Part shown: piece by piece, positions 14,486 to 23,711 of the stretch
How positions within the stretch are numbered: the first letter of the stretch is position 1
Layout of the letters: every line of letters starts with the position of its first letter
Origin: a virus
Strand: one strand, 5' to 3'
DNA: 53,352 nucleotides
Virus record (IMG/VR): IMGVR_UViG_3300024518_002533
Location: 1 to 53,352 of that record
Notes under the pieces: generated by a model
Databases searched by the model: none
The model's input: the letters and a program-made list of their open reading frames with translations, nothing else
What the model was told of the DNA's origin: nothing
Position numbers and translations under genes: made by a program

Positions 14486-16203
14486 CTTGGAATCCTAATG
14501 TTCGGAGAAGTGACATAGCCCAGCTGCGGGTCGGGTATGCCGCGGACTTCGTATCTTTGCGCCCACGTCGCGTAATGTACACGGCACTTGCCAACCATGC
14601 GCTCTGTATGGTTGAAAACCATCTCCCCACGAGGCGTAAGATTGGCATTTCCACCGTATGACACTAGCTTCGGTTCTGGAATCTCTTTGTTCATTCTTTC
14701 GGCAATGCCAGTGAACAATATGTACACCCGCGGTTCGCCCTGAGTGTGCATCACTAGGTCTGAGTCAGACGCTACAGGAAACGGCGGTCCAGCCCTACTG
14801 TTGAATGTTTTGAATCCACCAGTTGGATATAGCGGTGCCGTCTTGGTGTCGGTCACCTGTTTGATTGTCGGTTCAAATATTACCCACGCAGTCTTGCATT
14901 CATCTGGACCCACCAAACGCACTAAGGTAGTCGGGCGAAATGGCGAAGCCTGGGTGTCTATCACCTTCATTGCTCCGTCGCTACTTCCGGTATTGCAGAG
15001 TGTAATCAGCTTAGACTTGGTCCGCGTTAACGCTGCCACACCTCGCGGGTTCCAGATGCGCGGTTCCATAATCTGCTGGTACGCTTGCCAGCTGGTCGTC
15101 ATCGGCTGCGTGAATAATCCCGCCGCCTTGAAGGAATCCTGCGGGTTGTCCGTGATTAGCTGATACGTGTAGCTCGCTGAGAAGTCGCGCCCGGTCTCGT
15201 CGTTCGTGATTTGGAAATCCAGAGGTTTTACCGAAACGTCGTCTATTGGATCTCCGTTACCGTCCGTTCCACTGCTCGCGGTAACCGTCGCGTTGGATGC
15301 GTCTAGCTTTGCCTTTAGGTGCAACAGGAACAGCGACAGCGCAACCGACTTGTGAAACCCTGGCGCTACGCTGAAATTTCCTCGTATGGTGTTGTGCCAT
15401 CTGATTCCAGGAAATCCCACCGACTTCATAGTGTGCGTGACGTCTTGTTTTGTTATCCCTGGTAGCGGCGGATAGTCGCTTTCAGATTGCGTGTCGACAA
15501 TATTGAAGCTGAGTATTCTGTCGCCACGTGGAAGCGTCCAAGTCTGCGATTCGCGAATGAAGCCCTCGGGGACTGGTATCTTGACTTTACTTCGGTAGGA
15601 GTCGACTAAGACAGTCACCTGTCCCGACGTTAGCTTATTACTGATTTCGACCGAACCGGTTACCTGACGCGACGTCAAACCGTCTCGAATCGTGTAGGCA
15701 ACATCGAATACGAATTCGGAAACGCTGCCGGCAATCGTAGATTCGCATTCAGACAGAGCTACTTCCACTTCCCAGACTAGCTTCGCTGACTGGTTCGCCG
15801 CGATGGGTTCCCAACTGAGAAGCTTCACCACTGGACCAAATTGGATATCGTCTCGCCCGGATGAAGTGTTGATTTCGAAGTCGTAACCGAAGCCCTTGCC
15901 CCAGAAATGAAACTCTTTCCCTTGCTCGGTGAGAACGCGTCTCAGCCGGTCCATGCCTTCTTTAGCGCCTGGCGGGAGTGTTCCGTCAATGGATTCTAGC
16001 GCGTCAGGAAAATACGACTCATCAAGGTGTTCGTCGATGCCTACGTAGACAATACACTCCACCGTGATCGTGTAGAGCACATACTTCGTGTAGCGTCCGC
16101 TCTGGTCCATCACCGGGCGCGCCGCGACTCTAGCCTGAATCGCTGCGGGGAAGTCAAACCCGTTGTAAAACAATCGACCTTGTACGAACGTCTCGTGTTC
16201 CAT
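14482..16203 (-). CDS. Large virion protein, probable distal tail
   Basis: 573 aa starting MEHETFVQGRLFYNGFDFP at 16203. It is beta-rich throughout with no membrane segment or signal. Not recognised by motif. It follows the presumed tape measure gene directly and precedes the chaperone-like gene with an ATGA overlap, so it is co-translated with tail genes and likely part of the tail tip or baseplate. A stretch of Ser/Thr-rich sequence near residue 320 may be a linker. Confidence 0.5.
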   Translation of the reverse strand: MEHETFVQGRLFYNGFDFPAAIQARVAARPVMDQSGRYTKYVLYTITVECIVYVGIDEHLDESYFPDALESIDGTLPPGAKEGMDRLRRVLTEQGKEFHFWGKGFGYDFEINTSSGRDDIQFGPVVKLLSWEPIAANQSAKLVWEVEVALSECESTIAGSVSEFVFDVAYTIRDGLTSRQVTGSVEISNKLTSGQVTVLVDSYRSKVKIPVPEGFIRESQTWTLPRGDRILSFNIVDTQSESDYPPLPGITKQDVTHTMKSVGFPGIRWHNTIRGNFSVAPGFHKSVALSLFLLHLKAKLDASNATVTASSGTDGNGDPIDDVSVKPLDFQITNDETGRDFSASYTYQLITDNPQDSFKAAGLFTQPMTTSWQAYQQIMEPRIWNPRGVAALTRTKSKLITLCNTGSSDGAMKVIDTQASPFRPTTLVRLVGPDECKTAWVIFEPTIKQVTDTKTAPLYPTGGFKTFNSRAGPPFPVASDSDLVMHTQGEPRVYILFTGIAERMNKEIPEPKLVSYGGNANLTPRGEMVFNHTERMVGKCRVHYATWAQRYEVRGIPDPQLGYVTSPNIRIPR

Positions 16204-17145
16204 TTAGATGTTGCTCAGTAGCTGGAATGGATCGAGTAAGTTATTGAGCTGCTGCATCTGCTGTGCGGTGGCGTTGGGTATGAAAATCCCAAGAACGAAA
16301 TCAATCACTTCTTCAATCTTATTCATCAACGGTTCTGGAAGGATTTCGCGGAGCACCTCAAGGAGAGTAACTTTTCCCTGCTTTGCCCACTGCGTGAAAT
16401 CAACGATTAGGTTTATGGCGTTAAGGATTGCCGTCAATCCTTGCGTGATCCGCGTAAGATCTGGAGCAATTGACCCAACGAAGGCGGCGCGCAGGTCGCG
16501 AACTTCTTCGAGTAGTTGTGACCTCGCCGTGACGAATCCGCCAAGTGCGCCTTGATTCTCCCGCGCCCGGCGTAGGTCTCCCATCAACTCCCGAACTTCA
16601 GATTGTGCTGTTGCTGCCGCGACAGCAGCGTTTATGTCTTTGGCTCGCTTAATTTCCGTGTTCAACTGATTGAGCTGGAACTTCACGGCGACCGCTGCCA
16701 AACCTAAGCCGGCTATCGCTGGCGCTGCCGCTGCGGCAGCCATCCCCAGCGTGACTGCCCCCGCGACTGGCGCTCCGCCTATCACCATACCCGCTAACCC
16801 CGATCCCGCGGCCGCCGATCCCGCGCCAAGACCGAAGGTCGACGCGACTTGCGTTAGCTCGCGACTGCCCTCTGGTCTTGTTGGTGGACGGACACCACCG
16901 CCTCTGCCAGATCCACCTCCTCCGCCGCCAGCTCCACCTCCAACGGATGGCGGTGCGCTTTGACCGATGGGAATGCCAAGACCCGATGCTTGCTTCAGAA
17001 GCGCGTCTTGTTCCGACTTAGGCAAGTCGCCCAACTGCGAGCGTATCTGGTCCGCCGGCGTTGGGCGCTGGGTTTGTGTCGGACTCCCACCGGTTGCGTC
17101 ATCGGTGACGATTTCGACTTTAAGGACAACGTCATCATCAGCCAT
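16204..17145 (-). CDS. Probable short tape measure or tail-associated protein
   Basis: 313 aa. Residues 50-95 are Gly/Pro-rich (GGGAGGGGGGSGRGGG). Residues 100-165 are a hydrophobic Ala/Gly segment (MVIGGAPVAGAVTLGMAAAA) like the membrane-active region of tape measure proteins. Residues 165-290 are helical (QLNQLNTEIKRAKDINAAVA, SQLLEEVRDLRAAF). It follows the tail tube gene. At roughly 0.15 nm per residue a tape of this size would mean a tail of about 45 nm, short for a siphovirus. Confidence 0.5.
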   Translation of the reverse strand: MADDDVVLKVEIVTDDATGGSPTQTQRPTPADQIRSQLGDLPKSEQDALLKQASGLGIPIGQSAPPSVGGGAGGGGGGSGRGGGVRPPTRPEGSRELTQVASTFGLGAGSAAAGSGLAGMVIGGAPVAGAVTLGMAAAAAAPAIAGLGLAAVAVKFQLNQLNTEIKRAKDINAAVAAATAQSEVRELMGDLRRARENQGALGGFVTARSQLLEEVRDLRAAFVGSIAPDLTRITQGLTAILNAINLIVDFTQWAKQGKVTLLEVLREILPEPLMNKIEEVIDFVLGIFIPNATAQQMQQLNNLLDPFQLLSNI

Positions 17146-17154
17146 CGGTGCGCC

Positions 17155-17682
17155 TTATGTGGGTGGGTTGTCGACCTGGTCAAACAGCGCCCAGCGGTCT
17201 GGATTCGGGTCAACTCCTTCAAAGAATGTAGCGTACACCTGAAGCACAAGCGGAACGTTTCTGTTCCTGGACCCCCAACGCTGCGTAATATTGAAGCCCG
17301 GCGCGACTCCAACATTGTGGAAAAGTCTCTGGTAGGGTCTTGCGCAACCGTGCGCCGTGATTCGCAGTTGCCGCCCGACGATAGGGCATCCTACTGTTGA
17401 TAGATCGATTTCACCTAGGGTTGTCGGGCTGAGAGGCCACTGCAATATTTTGGCGGCTTGTAGGTTCGCTTCCAGCAAAGTGAACGATATCGACATGGAT
17501 CCGGCCCGATTGATCACGCCTAGCACCAGGTCGCCCGTTGCGTCTCCCCTAATCTCTTCTCCAGTAAACGCGACGTTGTCCTCGGGAATGTCCATTACGG
17601 TGCCAAGTGGAAGCCAACTCGGCGTGCCGCCGGGGTTCCCGTCCAGTTCCCAGAGATATGAACCGCTTGTGAAACCTGCCAT
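17155..17682 (-). CDS. Tail tube (major tail) protein
   Basis: 175 aa starting MAGFTSGSYLWELDGNPGG. The N-terminal strand, the middle DNVAFTGEEIRGDATGDLVLGVINR loop, MSISFTLLEANLQAAKILQ, and the alternating strands up to the C-terminus fit a beta-sandwich tail tube subunit. The size and the position (after the tail terminator-like gene and before the tape measure) match the usual order. Assignment from order and fold pattern. Confidence 0.65.
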   Translation of the reverse strand: MAGFTSGSYLWELDGNPGGTPSWLPLGTVMDIPEDNVAFTGEEIRGDATGDLVLGVINRAGSMSISFTLLEANLQAAKILQWPLSPTTLGEIDLSTVGCPIVGRQLRITAHGCARPYQRLFHNVGVAPGFNITQRWGSRNRNVPLVLQVYATFFEGVDPNPDRWALFDQVDNPPT

Positions 17683-17686
17683 GTGC

Positions 17687-19363
17687 TTAGCTCCTGAATT
17701 CTTCGGGTATCGTGGAAATTACCACGTTGCGGTCTGTGTGCATGATTGCCCGCGCTCCGTCGATCGATATCCCCGGCGTAACCGAGAATTCGAACGCGTA
17801 CGGTCTCGGCGGGTTTGGTAGCGGTCCTTCGATGGCTTGCGGATCGTTGCCCGGTATCCATTGCACCAAATACCATTCTTCGGTATCAGACCGATACCAC
17901 GCTAAGACCATCGCGTCGCCCGCCCAGTGTGCGTGTTCGAATCCAACGTACACATCCACTCCGAGTGTGGCTCGCATCGTCGCCTGGGTCAGTGTGTGCG
18001 TTTTGATGGGCGTACCGCGATCGGAATAATCCCAGACTTCAAACCCGTCTATGTCCGCGAAGTAGCCAACCATTTTGGAGCCTCGAAATGTCTCGTGAGA
18101 CATCTCCCGTCCAACCTGGATTTCTTGGATATAGCTTCCTGTCCAATCGCTAATAAACGTCTTCGCCTGCAAGTCTGGAATCGCTACGTTAGATAGCGAG
18201 AATCCGATACCTAGCGTGCCTCGGTCAAAGACGTTGTGAAACTTAGTCGCGAGACTAGCGCTCATGTCATTGACCCAGAAGCCCCCACGCAGCGTTCCGT
18301 CATTGTCGAACGGCTGTAGGTAATCTGAGTCGTCGTTGTTGTACCCCAAGACGTAAAGGATGGGACCGCCAGCACTGTTGGCTGACGTCGACCAAGAGAC
18401 GGCCTTGCCGTCACGGTCTCCCCCTAGGTCTGTGGCGCCTCTCAGTTCCAAGACTCCTGCGGTTGACACATGCCACCGCTCCAGGGAATTAGCGTTGAGT
18501 AAGAAAAACTCATCCCCAGAACTTCTCCACATCCAATTTCGCTGCACTGAGGTAGGGACCACCGGCACCGAATCGCCGGCTTGGTTAACCAGTCGCCAAT
18601 TAAACTGGAAGTCGCGAACCGCTACCCACTCACTCGGGATTGAAAACGGAAGAGAACCGCCGCCACTGGTATAAGAGAATCTCGTCTCGAACAGTGTTTC
18701 GCTCCAGTCGACTTCGGGCGGTTCGACAATTGGCGGCTCACCTGCGTTCTCAGAAACAATAAACGTGTTGCCGATGACCATGACACCGATGCCATCGTCT
18801 GCATCTTCTGTCGGGTCGAATCGCTCCAGGTATCGAATTCCGTGCAACGGCAGCAAACCGTAGTAGCCCCAGTCGTCGCAATTCTTCCTGCCTTTCTGGT
18901 CCTCTGGCGAGGCGTGGAAGTGTGTCGGGCCTGCGGCGCGGATGGTGGTCGACTTGGAAAACCGTAGCGGTTCCATGAATCCTTTGCCTGGACAGCCTTC
19001 AAACCCTAGTGCAATATTCGCGTTAACGTTGATCGAGTATCGCAATTGCTTCAAACGGACAATCAACCGCTCCATCCACCAATAACAGCCAACGCCTTGC
19101 TTCTGGATAAGCTGCTGTCGTCTGTCTGGCGGGTGTACGCCTGTTCTCTGCGTAATGCCAATTCCAACCTTAAATTCCAGGTCGGTTGTCCTCGGAGTGT
19201 CGTTGACAACAAAACCATCGGGGTAAACCGATATGTAGAATTGCCCAGCGCGCGGCGGTGGTCGGTGGTCCGCTTGGACTCCGCATTCTTTTTCCGTGAT
19301 ATCGAAGTCCGATCGGATCGTGGCAGCAATCGTATCGAGTATTGCGCTGAGGTTCGTTGTCAT
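17687..19363 (-). CDS. Tail terminator-like domain fused to a propeller-like C-terminal domain
   Basis: 558 aa. Residues 1-190 look like a tail completion/terminator protein: ILDTIAATIRSDF start, QFYISVYPDGFVV, TDLEFKVGIGITQRTG, helix RLIVRLKQLRY, then PLRFSKSTTIRAAGPTHF. Residues 200-558 are beta-rich with repeated W/G/D blades (LEVRGATDLGG-type turns, FADIDGFEVWDYSDRG), as in beta-propellers. Tail terminators are normally about 130-200 aa, so the extra domain is unusual and may decorate the neck. It overlaps the LamG gene by 4 bp. Confidence 0.55.
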   Translation of the reverse strand: MTTNLSAILDTIAATIRSDFDITEKECGVQADHRPPPRAGQFYISVYPDGFVVNDTPRTTDLEFKVGIGITQRTGVHPPDRRQQLIQKQGVGCYWWMERLIVRLKQLRYSINVNANIALGFEGCPGKGFMEPLRFSKSTTIRAAGPTHFHASPEDQKGRKNCDDWGYYGLLPLHGIRYLERFDPTEDADDGIGVMVIGNTFIVSENAGEPPIVEPPEVDWSETLFETRFSYTSGGGSLPFSIPSEWVAVRDFQFNWRLVNQAGDSVPVVPTSVQRNWMWRSSGDEFFLLNANSLERWHVSTAGVLELRGATDLGGDRDGKAVSWSTSANSAGGPILYVLGYNNDDSDYLQPFDNDGTLRGGFWVNDMSASLATKFHNVFDRGTLGIGFSLSNVAIPDLQAKTFISDWTGSYIQEIQVGREMSHETFRGSKMVGYFADIDGFEVWDYSDRGTPIKTHTLTQATMRATLGVDVYVGFEHAHWAGDAMVLAWYRSDTEEWYLVQWIPGNDPQAIEGPLPNPPRPYAFEFSVTPGISIDGARAIMHTDRNVVISTIPEEFRS

Positions 19364-20049
19364 GGTCCATACGTCCCACTGAAGCTAACCGCATGGTTCC
19401 CGCTCCCAGACTGGTCGTTAACCTGTCCGGCGTAGTCGTAGTGCATCACCAACGCATCTGTCGGTGGAAGATAGTTTTTATAGGCTTCGGTCAATTCCTC
19501 CGATGTCCAGGCGCGAGAATAGAACCGCGAGTCGGCCATGTGCATCGGCTGTGCGTCACCGCTCGTAAAGTTCGACTTGCCGATCCAGACTTCCTGATTC
19601 TGGTAAATACCTACAGGCCCGGCAAAGGTATTCGAACCGATCTCAACCCCGTTTAGGTAGAGCTTTTGCTCGCCAGCTTTGTACGTTGTTACGAAATGAT
19701 TCCACTTGTTATAGAGCCCCGTCCCCGTCACGACCTTAATGGAAAACCCGCTACTCTCAAAGTACGCCTGGCATTCCCCGCCGATACGGATCTGTTGCGC
19801 CTGCTTGTAGAACGGCGCTGCATGGGAAGTGTAATCGTATGACCAAAGGATGACGTAGTTAAGATCGACTAGCGGCTTGACCCAGTGCGCTATTGTGTAT
19901 TCCTGCAAGTTGAATGTCCCGAATCCATCTGCCTTCACCAACACGAAGTCGTCAAGCGCGAAGATTCCCCACGCCAACGTAGGATCCGGACCCTTCGCCG
20001 CACCAGACGTGGCAATTGCTCCGCGCTGATTTCTAAGCCATAGGGTCAT
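19360..20049 (-). CDS. LamG/concanavalin-like lectin-fold virion protein
   Basis: 229 aa. Residues 45-205 follow the LamG pattern: YTIAHWVKPL, NKWNHFVTTYKAGEQKLYLNGVEIG, NQEVWIGKSN, then ADSRFYSRAWTSEELTEAYKN. Such domains bind carbohydrate and often mediate attachment. It lies among head-tail connector genes with 1-4 bp overlaps to both neighbours, so it is probably a structural protein on the capsid or neck that binds host surface glycans. Confidence 0.75.
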   Translation of the reverse strand: MTLWLRNQRGAIATSGAAKGPDPTLAWGIFALDDFVLVKADGFGTFNLQEYTIAHWVKPLVDLNYVILWSYDYTSHAAPFYKQAQQIRIGGECQAYFESSGFSIKVVTGTGLYNKWNHFVTTYKAGEQKLYLNGVEIGSNTFAGPVGIYQNQEVWIGKSNFTSGDAQPMHMADSRFYSRAWTSEELTEAYKNYLPPTDALVMHYDYAGQVNDQSGSGNHAVSFSGTYGP

Positions 20050-20345
20050 TATGAGTATCGGTATGCGAGAAATACGGGACGCAGTTGTAGGGTAAGATCG
20101 GCAGCCGTCGCGCCAGTTAGCACCGCGCGTACGTGTCCGGATGGGATTTCAATCGCTGCGTTGATCAAATCTATATCAGCCAGCGTGTCAACCAGAAACC
20201 AGTTTGCTCCTCCGTCCGGACTCCACTCCACCGTTGCGGATCCGCCACCTAATCCGTCCCACCCTACTAGGGCATGGCGTCCCGATCTTGCTTCGAATGC
20301 TGCGCTAGTGCCGTCTGCCGTTTGGTTTGTAAAAAACGTAATCAT
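20049..20345 (-). CDS. Small beta-sandwich virion protein
   Basis: 98 aa, MITFFTNQTADGTSAAF start. The pattern GGGSATVEWSPDGGANWFLVDT, then IEIPSGHVRAVLTG, is typical of small beta-sandwich phage proteins thought to decorate the head or tail. No membrane segment. It overlaps the LamG gene by one base at its stop and the morphogenesis gene by four bases at its start. Confidence 0.65.
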   Translation of the reverse strand: MITFFTNQTADGTSAAFEARSGRHALVGWDGLGGGSATVEWSPDGGANWFLVDTLADIDLINAAIEIPSGHVRAVLTGATAADLTLQLRPVFLAYRYS

Positions 20346-21004
20346 AGCTCACCTTGTAACCGTTCTGCCAAATCATTTCGCGCTACTACTGCCGCGGCTC
20401 TTACCCACTCGGACGCCTCTGTTTTGGTCGGCTTAATCCGTCGCGCTGGTCTGTTTTTCGATGGGTCGCCTCGATCGCAGTCGCCAGCATACGGCACCGA
20501 TGTGCCAAACGTCATTGACGTACCGTCAACCTCTTTCACCTGGTCTGGAGAACCATCAGGATGCAAGGATTCTGCCAGCCGCTCGGTATCCACGTGGATA
20601 GGAACGCCCCCGGCTGTCTCCGTTGCGCCCCAGACCATACTTACCGCCATCGCGTTAGCGTCGACCTTGTCATAGCCCTCTGACTGGAAATGACGCATTA
20701 AGTCTTGAGCACGCCACGACGCACGTTTCTCCTGATACGCTGGTCCAATTTGAGCCCAATTGTTTTGTGTCTGCTGCTTTCGCTTTATCGTCGATGGAGC
20801 CAATGGCGCCCACTCTTGCAAAAACTCGTCATGTCCACCCTGAGACTTTGCCATGAAAGCGGTATGCCAGCGAGTAAAGAACACCTCGGCGACCGTTTCT
20901 CCTAGGTCCGCAATCATCTCTTGAGTTGCGTTCACAACGTGAAAGGTGACGACCTCGCCGGTGGGTGGATTAAAGACCACGGTACTCCAGTCGCCTCCAA
21001 TCAT
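20342..21004 (-). CDS. Virion morphogenesis/tail completion-like protein
   Basis: 220 aa, start taken as MIGGDWSTVVF at 21004 (GAAGAGACGGAAT upstream); a longer start at 21037 would overlap the previous gene by 68 bp. The core FLQEWAPLAPSTIKRKQQT matches the W-x-P-L-x-x-x-T-x-x-x-K motif of Mu gpG-like morphogenesis proteins and the related connector group. Likely acts at the head-tail junction. Basic C-terminal region RRIKPTK follows. Confidence 0.65.
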   Translation of the reverse strand: MIGGDWSTVVFNPPTGEVVTFHVVNATQEMIADLGETVAEVFFTRWHTAFMAKSQGGHDEFLQEWAPLAPSTIKRKQQTQNNWAQIGPAYQEKRASWRAQDLMRHFQSEGYDKVDANAMAVSMVWGATETAGGVPIHVDTERLAESLHPDGSPDQVKEVDGTSMTFGTSVPYAGDCDRGDPSKNRPARRIKPTKTEASEWVRAAAVVARNDLAERLQGEL

Positions 21005-21521
21005 ATTCCGTCTCTTCAGAGGCGGCATCGTCGCCAACGCTGGTATGCGGGTCGACTCGAACCGGATTGAGTCGGTAGTTACGGTCGATAGTCATGTTGC
21101 TCATCGCCATACCGACGTCCGAAATCGTCTGAATGTCGGGAATGTTGAAAGCGCCGCTCTTGAGTAACGCGAGCTGTAATTCTATCCGCGTGATTTTGTT
21201 GCAGAATTGTTCTGGATTGCCTCGGCGTCCTGACAATGCGCTTGCTGCCATGTAGCTTGCCCAGCGGCGAACCGTGCGAGAACCAAGCAGCACGCTTGGA
21301 TCGTATTGGTGGGTCGCGAATCCGTTGATATCGTCGGTGGCTTCGGCGATGCAAAGGATTAGGCGTTCCTCTTCAATGCTCCCAACGGTCCCGTCGTCGT
21401 CATCATCCAGCCGGACGTCGAGCCCTTCGATGCTCCAGATAGCCTCCACCTCCGCTCGAGACGAATACAGGGGTAGCTCGGCGACCACTTCGAGGTAATT
21501 AAAACTAGCGTTGAACGGCAT
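20970..21521 (-). CDS. Head-tail connector, DUF1320/gp36-like
   Basis: 183 aa starting MPFNASFNYLEVVAE at 21521; an upstream start reads through the previous gene in another frame and lacks a ribosome binding site. The segment ILCIAEATDDINGFATHQYDPS, then RRWASYMAASALSGRRGNPEQF, matches the helical DUF1320 connector family. An acidic DDDDDG run sits near residue 38. It lies between the hypothetical virion gene and the morphogenesis gene. Confidence 0.65.
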   Translation of the reverse strand: MPFNASFNYLEVVAELPLYSSRAEVEAIWSIEGLDVRLDDDDDGTVGSIEEERLILCIAEATDDINGFATHQYDPSVLLGSRTVRRWASYMAASALSGRRGNPEQFCNKITRIELQLALLKSGAFNIPDIQTISDVGMAMSNMTIDRNYRLNPVRVDPHTSVGDDAASEETEYDWRRLEYRGL

Positions 21522-21523
21522 TA

Positions 21524-21889
21524 TCAAACCCCAAATGCAACAGACCAACCGTCGCCCAGCAAATCGCCCCGCACCTGCCCTCGATGGTGACAAAACACCT
21601 CTAAGATAGTGCCTGGCAAATCCGAAATGAAATACAGTCTCTCCCACAATCCGAGCAGCTCTCCAGTCTCAAACCCTGGCTTTCCGGCAGGGATTGCCAG
21701 CCCGCCTCCTTCGTCTAAGTCTTCAGCGGCAAACGCTATCCTCGAAAACCCGCTCAGCGTTCTTGAATTTTTTGAAAACGCACTGTTTGCCGTCCTGTCA
21801 ATCACTGTCAGCCGAGTCGTATTCGGCACCAGAGTTAAGACCTGCACATGGGTGTTCGGATAAATTCGTAATAGCGTGCGGTGTGACAT
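21524..21889 (-). CDS. Virion-block hypothetical protein
   Basis: 121 aa, MSHRTLLRIYPNTHVQVLTL start. Beta-rich, no signal or membrane segment. Not recognised. Oddly, its ATG follows directly after the T run of a terminator hairpin, with no visible ribosome binding site, so expression may depend on terminator read-through or the gene may be weakly translated. Position between the major capsid and connector genes suggests a head completion role. Confidence 0.6.
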   Translation of the reverse strand: MSHRTLLRIYPNTHVQVLTLVPNTTRLTVIDRTANSAFSKNSRTLSGFSRIAFAAEDLDEGGGLAIPAGKPGFETGELLGLWERLYFISDLPGTILEVFCHHRGQVRGDLLGDGWSVAFGV

Positions 21890-21920
21890 AAAAAAAGGGG
21901 GAAGGGTTGCCCCCTCCCCC
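21890..21920 (-). terminator. Rho-independent terminator after the major capsid gene
   Basis: On the minus strand GGGGGAGGGG (920-911 side) pairs with CCCTTCCCCC (906-897 side) around a short loop and is followed by seven T residues ending at 21890. It lies between the capsid stop (21956) and the next start (21889). It likely reduces expression of the connector and tail genes relative to the capsid protein. Confidence 0.85.
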
Positions 21921-21955
21921 GTCGCGGCGGCGCTCAGGTTGTGTCCAACTTCTTC

Positions 21956-23098
21956 CTACGCTGGTGTGTAAAGGTCAGCCCAGAACCAAGCTTGGGGAAC
22001 GTAGGGCGTAGGCAATCCGTTATCCAAGGCAACAAGCGACAGACTAACTGGATGCCGGTTCGGCTCCAGCCACATCGTCATACCATACGCCTCCCGGATT
22101 GGTCCCTGCAACCGCTCCTGAACAAGCTCCGAACCGTTACGCCATTCTATCCATTCCGAACTAGGCGCTGGAGTGAACAGCCCCTTTCCAGGAGGGATGA
22201 ACGGAACAGCTGTGCCATCGTCCAGCAATACTTCGTCGTCGTAAACAATGAACTGAATCATTGGGTAACCACGAAGATGGAATGTCAACACGTTCGACAA
22301 TTGCCGCTCGGGGTTGTTCGATTCCCAAGTGATATGCTGCCCTTCGTTCGTGATCACGTTCGCCGTACCGGTATGAGTATTCACCGCTTCGGACTTCAGC
22401 AAGTATTGAGCACCTTCAGCGTCCAGCCAGCAGAGCTGAATCGGGTAGCGGCTGCCTTTGACTGCCACTTTGTTCAGCGTAATAAATTCGCCGATTGGGT
22501 CGCAATTAACCGCGTCCTGCCAGTTGCCCGCGAACGTGTCTTTACCGCCATGAGGTACGGCGCCTTGATTGCTCGCCGGCAATCCAAAATCAACGTTGTA
22601 GTCTCCTGACCCAACCGGCACGGGCATGATGTCGTCCCCGTCCAGCAGCAGATCGAATCCACCTTGGAAGCAGAACGCCGTCAATGCTTCTCGGGTGTTC
22701 ATGAATTTTTCATGCTGATACCCAATCTGCTTGGTGATGTATTCCTGTCCTCGGACGTCCAAGGCACCGATGGGGCCACCTAGCTTACGCTTGCGAAAAA
22801 TGCGATCGCCTTCGATTGGAATCTGCTCGTACTGACGATAGACCGTCGCGGTCTTGGTCCCGACCAGGTTCGGCTTTCGTGTCGCCGGTCCAGAGTTTCG
22901 CAGACGCCCCGAGGACATCTTTCGCGTCCTGTCGAAGATATCCCAGCCGAATACCTCACCGCCGATGTCCGAAACGGCTGAACCGCCTGGCTGGAGCCCG
23001 TATATTTGCGATAGCCGGTGATTTGGTGAGCGCACGGTCGAAATGATTCGATCAATCACGACATGATTGAAGAGTTCCGAATAGGTGGCAGCAGCCAT
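21956..23098 (-). CDS. Major capsid protein, lambda gpE family-like
   Basis: 380 aa starting MAAATYSELFNHVVID, with AAAGGAAATCAACA upstream. The C-terminal pattern YGMTMWLEPNRHPVSLSLVALDNGLPTPY-type ending, the MNTREALTAFCFQGGFDLL helix and the REAYG-W motif match the gpE-type HK97-fold capsid family. Preceded by a decoration-protein gene and protease/scaffold gene, the normal order. A strong terminator follows it. Forms the capsid shell. Confidence 0.85.
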   Translation of the reverse strand: MAAATYSELFNHVVIDRIISTVRSPNHRLSQIYGLQPGGSAVSDIGGEVFGWDIFDRTRKMSSGRLRNSGPATRKPNLVGTKTATVYRQYEQIPIEGDRIFRKRKLGGPIGALDVRGQEYITKQIGYQHEKFMNTREALTAFCFQGGFDLLLDGDDIMPVPVGSGDYNVDFGLPASNQGAVPHGGKDTFAGNWQDAVNCDPIGEFITLNKVAVKGSRYPIQLCWLDAEGAQYLLKSEAVNTHTGTANVITNEGQHITWESNNPERQLSNVLTFHLRGYPMIQFIVYDDEVLLDDGTAVPFIPPGKGLFTPAPSSEWIEWRNGSELVQERLQGPIREAYGMTMWLEPNRHPVSLSLVALDNGLPTPYVPQAWFWADLYTPA

Positions 23099-23172
23099 TG
23101 TTGATTTCCTTTAATGTTGTTTCGTGCGTTCTCCGGGGTTGTGGTTTGCCTGTTGGGCGTCTTGCTCGTTAA

Positions 23173-23676
23173 CTATTCTGGTTCCGCTGGTTCCGCTGGT
23201 TCCGCTGGTGGCGTGCTCGCTCCGATGATTTCCAGTAATTGAGCTGCACACCCCTCGACGTATTCCTTGCCACATTCGTTGACTTGTCCAAGTAGGTGCA
23301 TCTTTACGCCCTGGACTTCGTCGCGCGTCACGCACCGCCTGAACGCGCCGTCTATGTCTTTTTTCTCAAGGGATCCGTAATCGACCACCGTAACTCGCTC
23401 GCATGGTTCGCCCTGCCCGTCAATCTCAAACTGCGTAACTGTTGGGATGACGATTACGCGCCCGGTGACCTTCACCGCGTCAGCTCCGCAAATCTTGTCG
23501 GTTGCCTGCGTCTGGAGCTGTACACAACAGTTCAGACAATACAGGTCAAAACCGATTCCCTGCGACTTCTTGAGTTCAGGTAATTGAACCGTCACGTCCT
23601 CATCCATAAACAAGAACAAGCCAGTGTTCTGCCTTGGGTTGAGACGCTTCAGATTGTTGGTTGCGTTTAATATCAC
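23173..23676 (-). CDS. Virion-block hypothetical protein with PAEP tail
   Basis: 167 aa starting MILNATNNLKRLNPRQNTGL. Beta-rich middle with CLNCC at about 47-51 and four further Cys, possibly metal- or disulfide-bound. The C-terminus is TPPAEPAEPAEPE, encoded by the same 9-mer tandem repeat (GGTTCCGCT, plus strand) as in the recT tail. Lies between the decoration and capsid genes. Not recognised. Confidence 0.65.
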   Translation of the reverse strand: MILNATNNLKRLNPRQNTGLFLFMDEDVTVQLPELKKSQGIGFDLYCLNCCVQLQTQATDKICGADAVKVTGRVIVIPTVTQFEIDGQGEPCERVTVVDYGSLEKKDIDGAFRRCVTRDEVQGVKMHLLGQVNECGKEYVEGCAAQLLEIIGASTPPAEPAEPAEPE

Positions 23677-23711
23677 GTTGCTTTGGGTCCGGTTTACTTA
23701 TTCAAAAACCG

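Noticed and set aside
16670-16963. Plus-strand Ala/Pro-rich ORF
   Set aside because: Reverse-strand shadow of the Gly/Ala-rich tape-measure-like gene.
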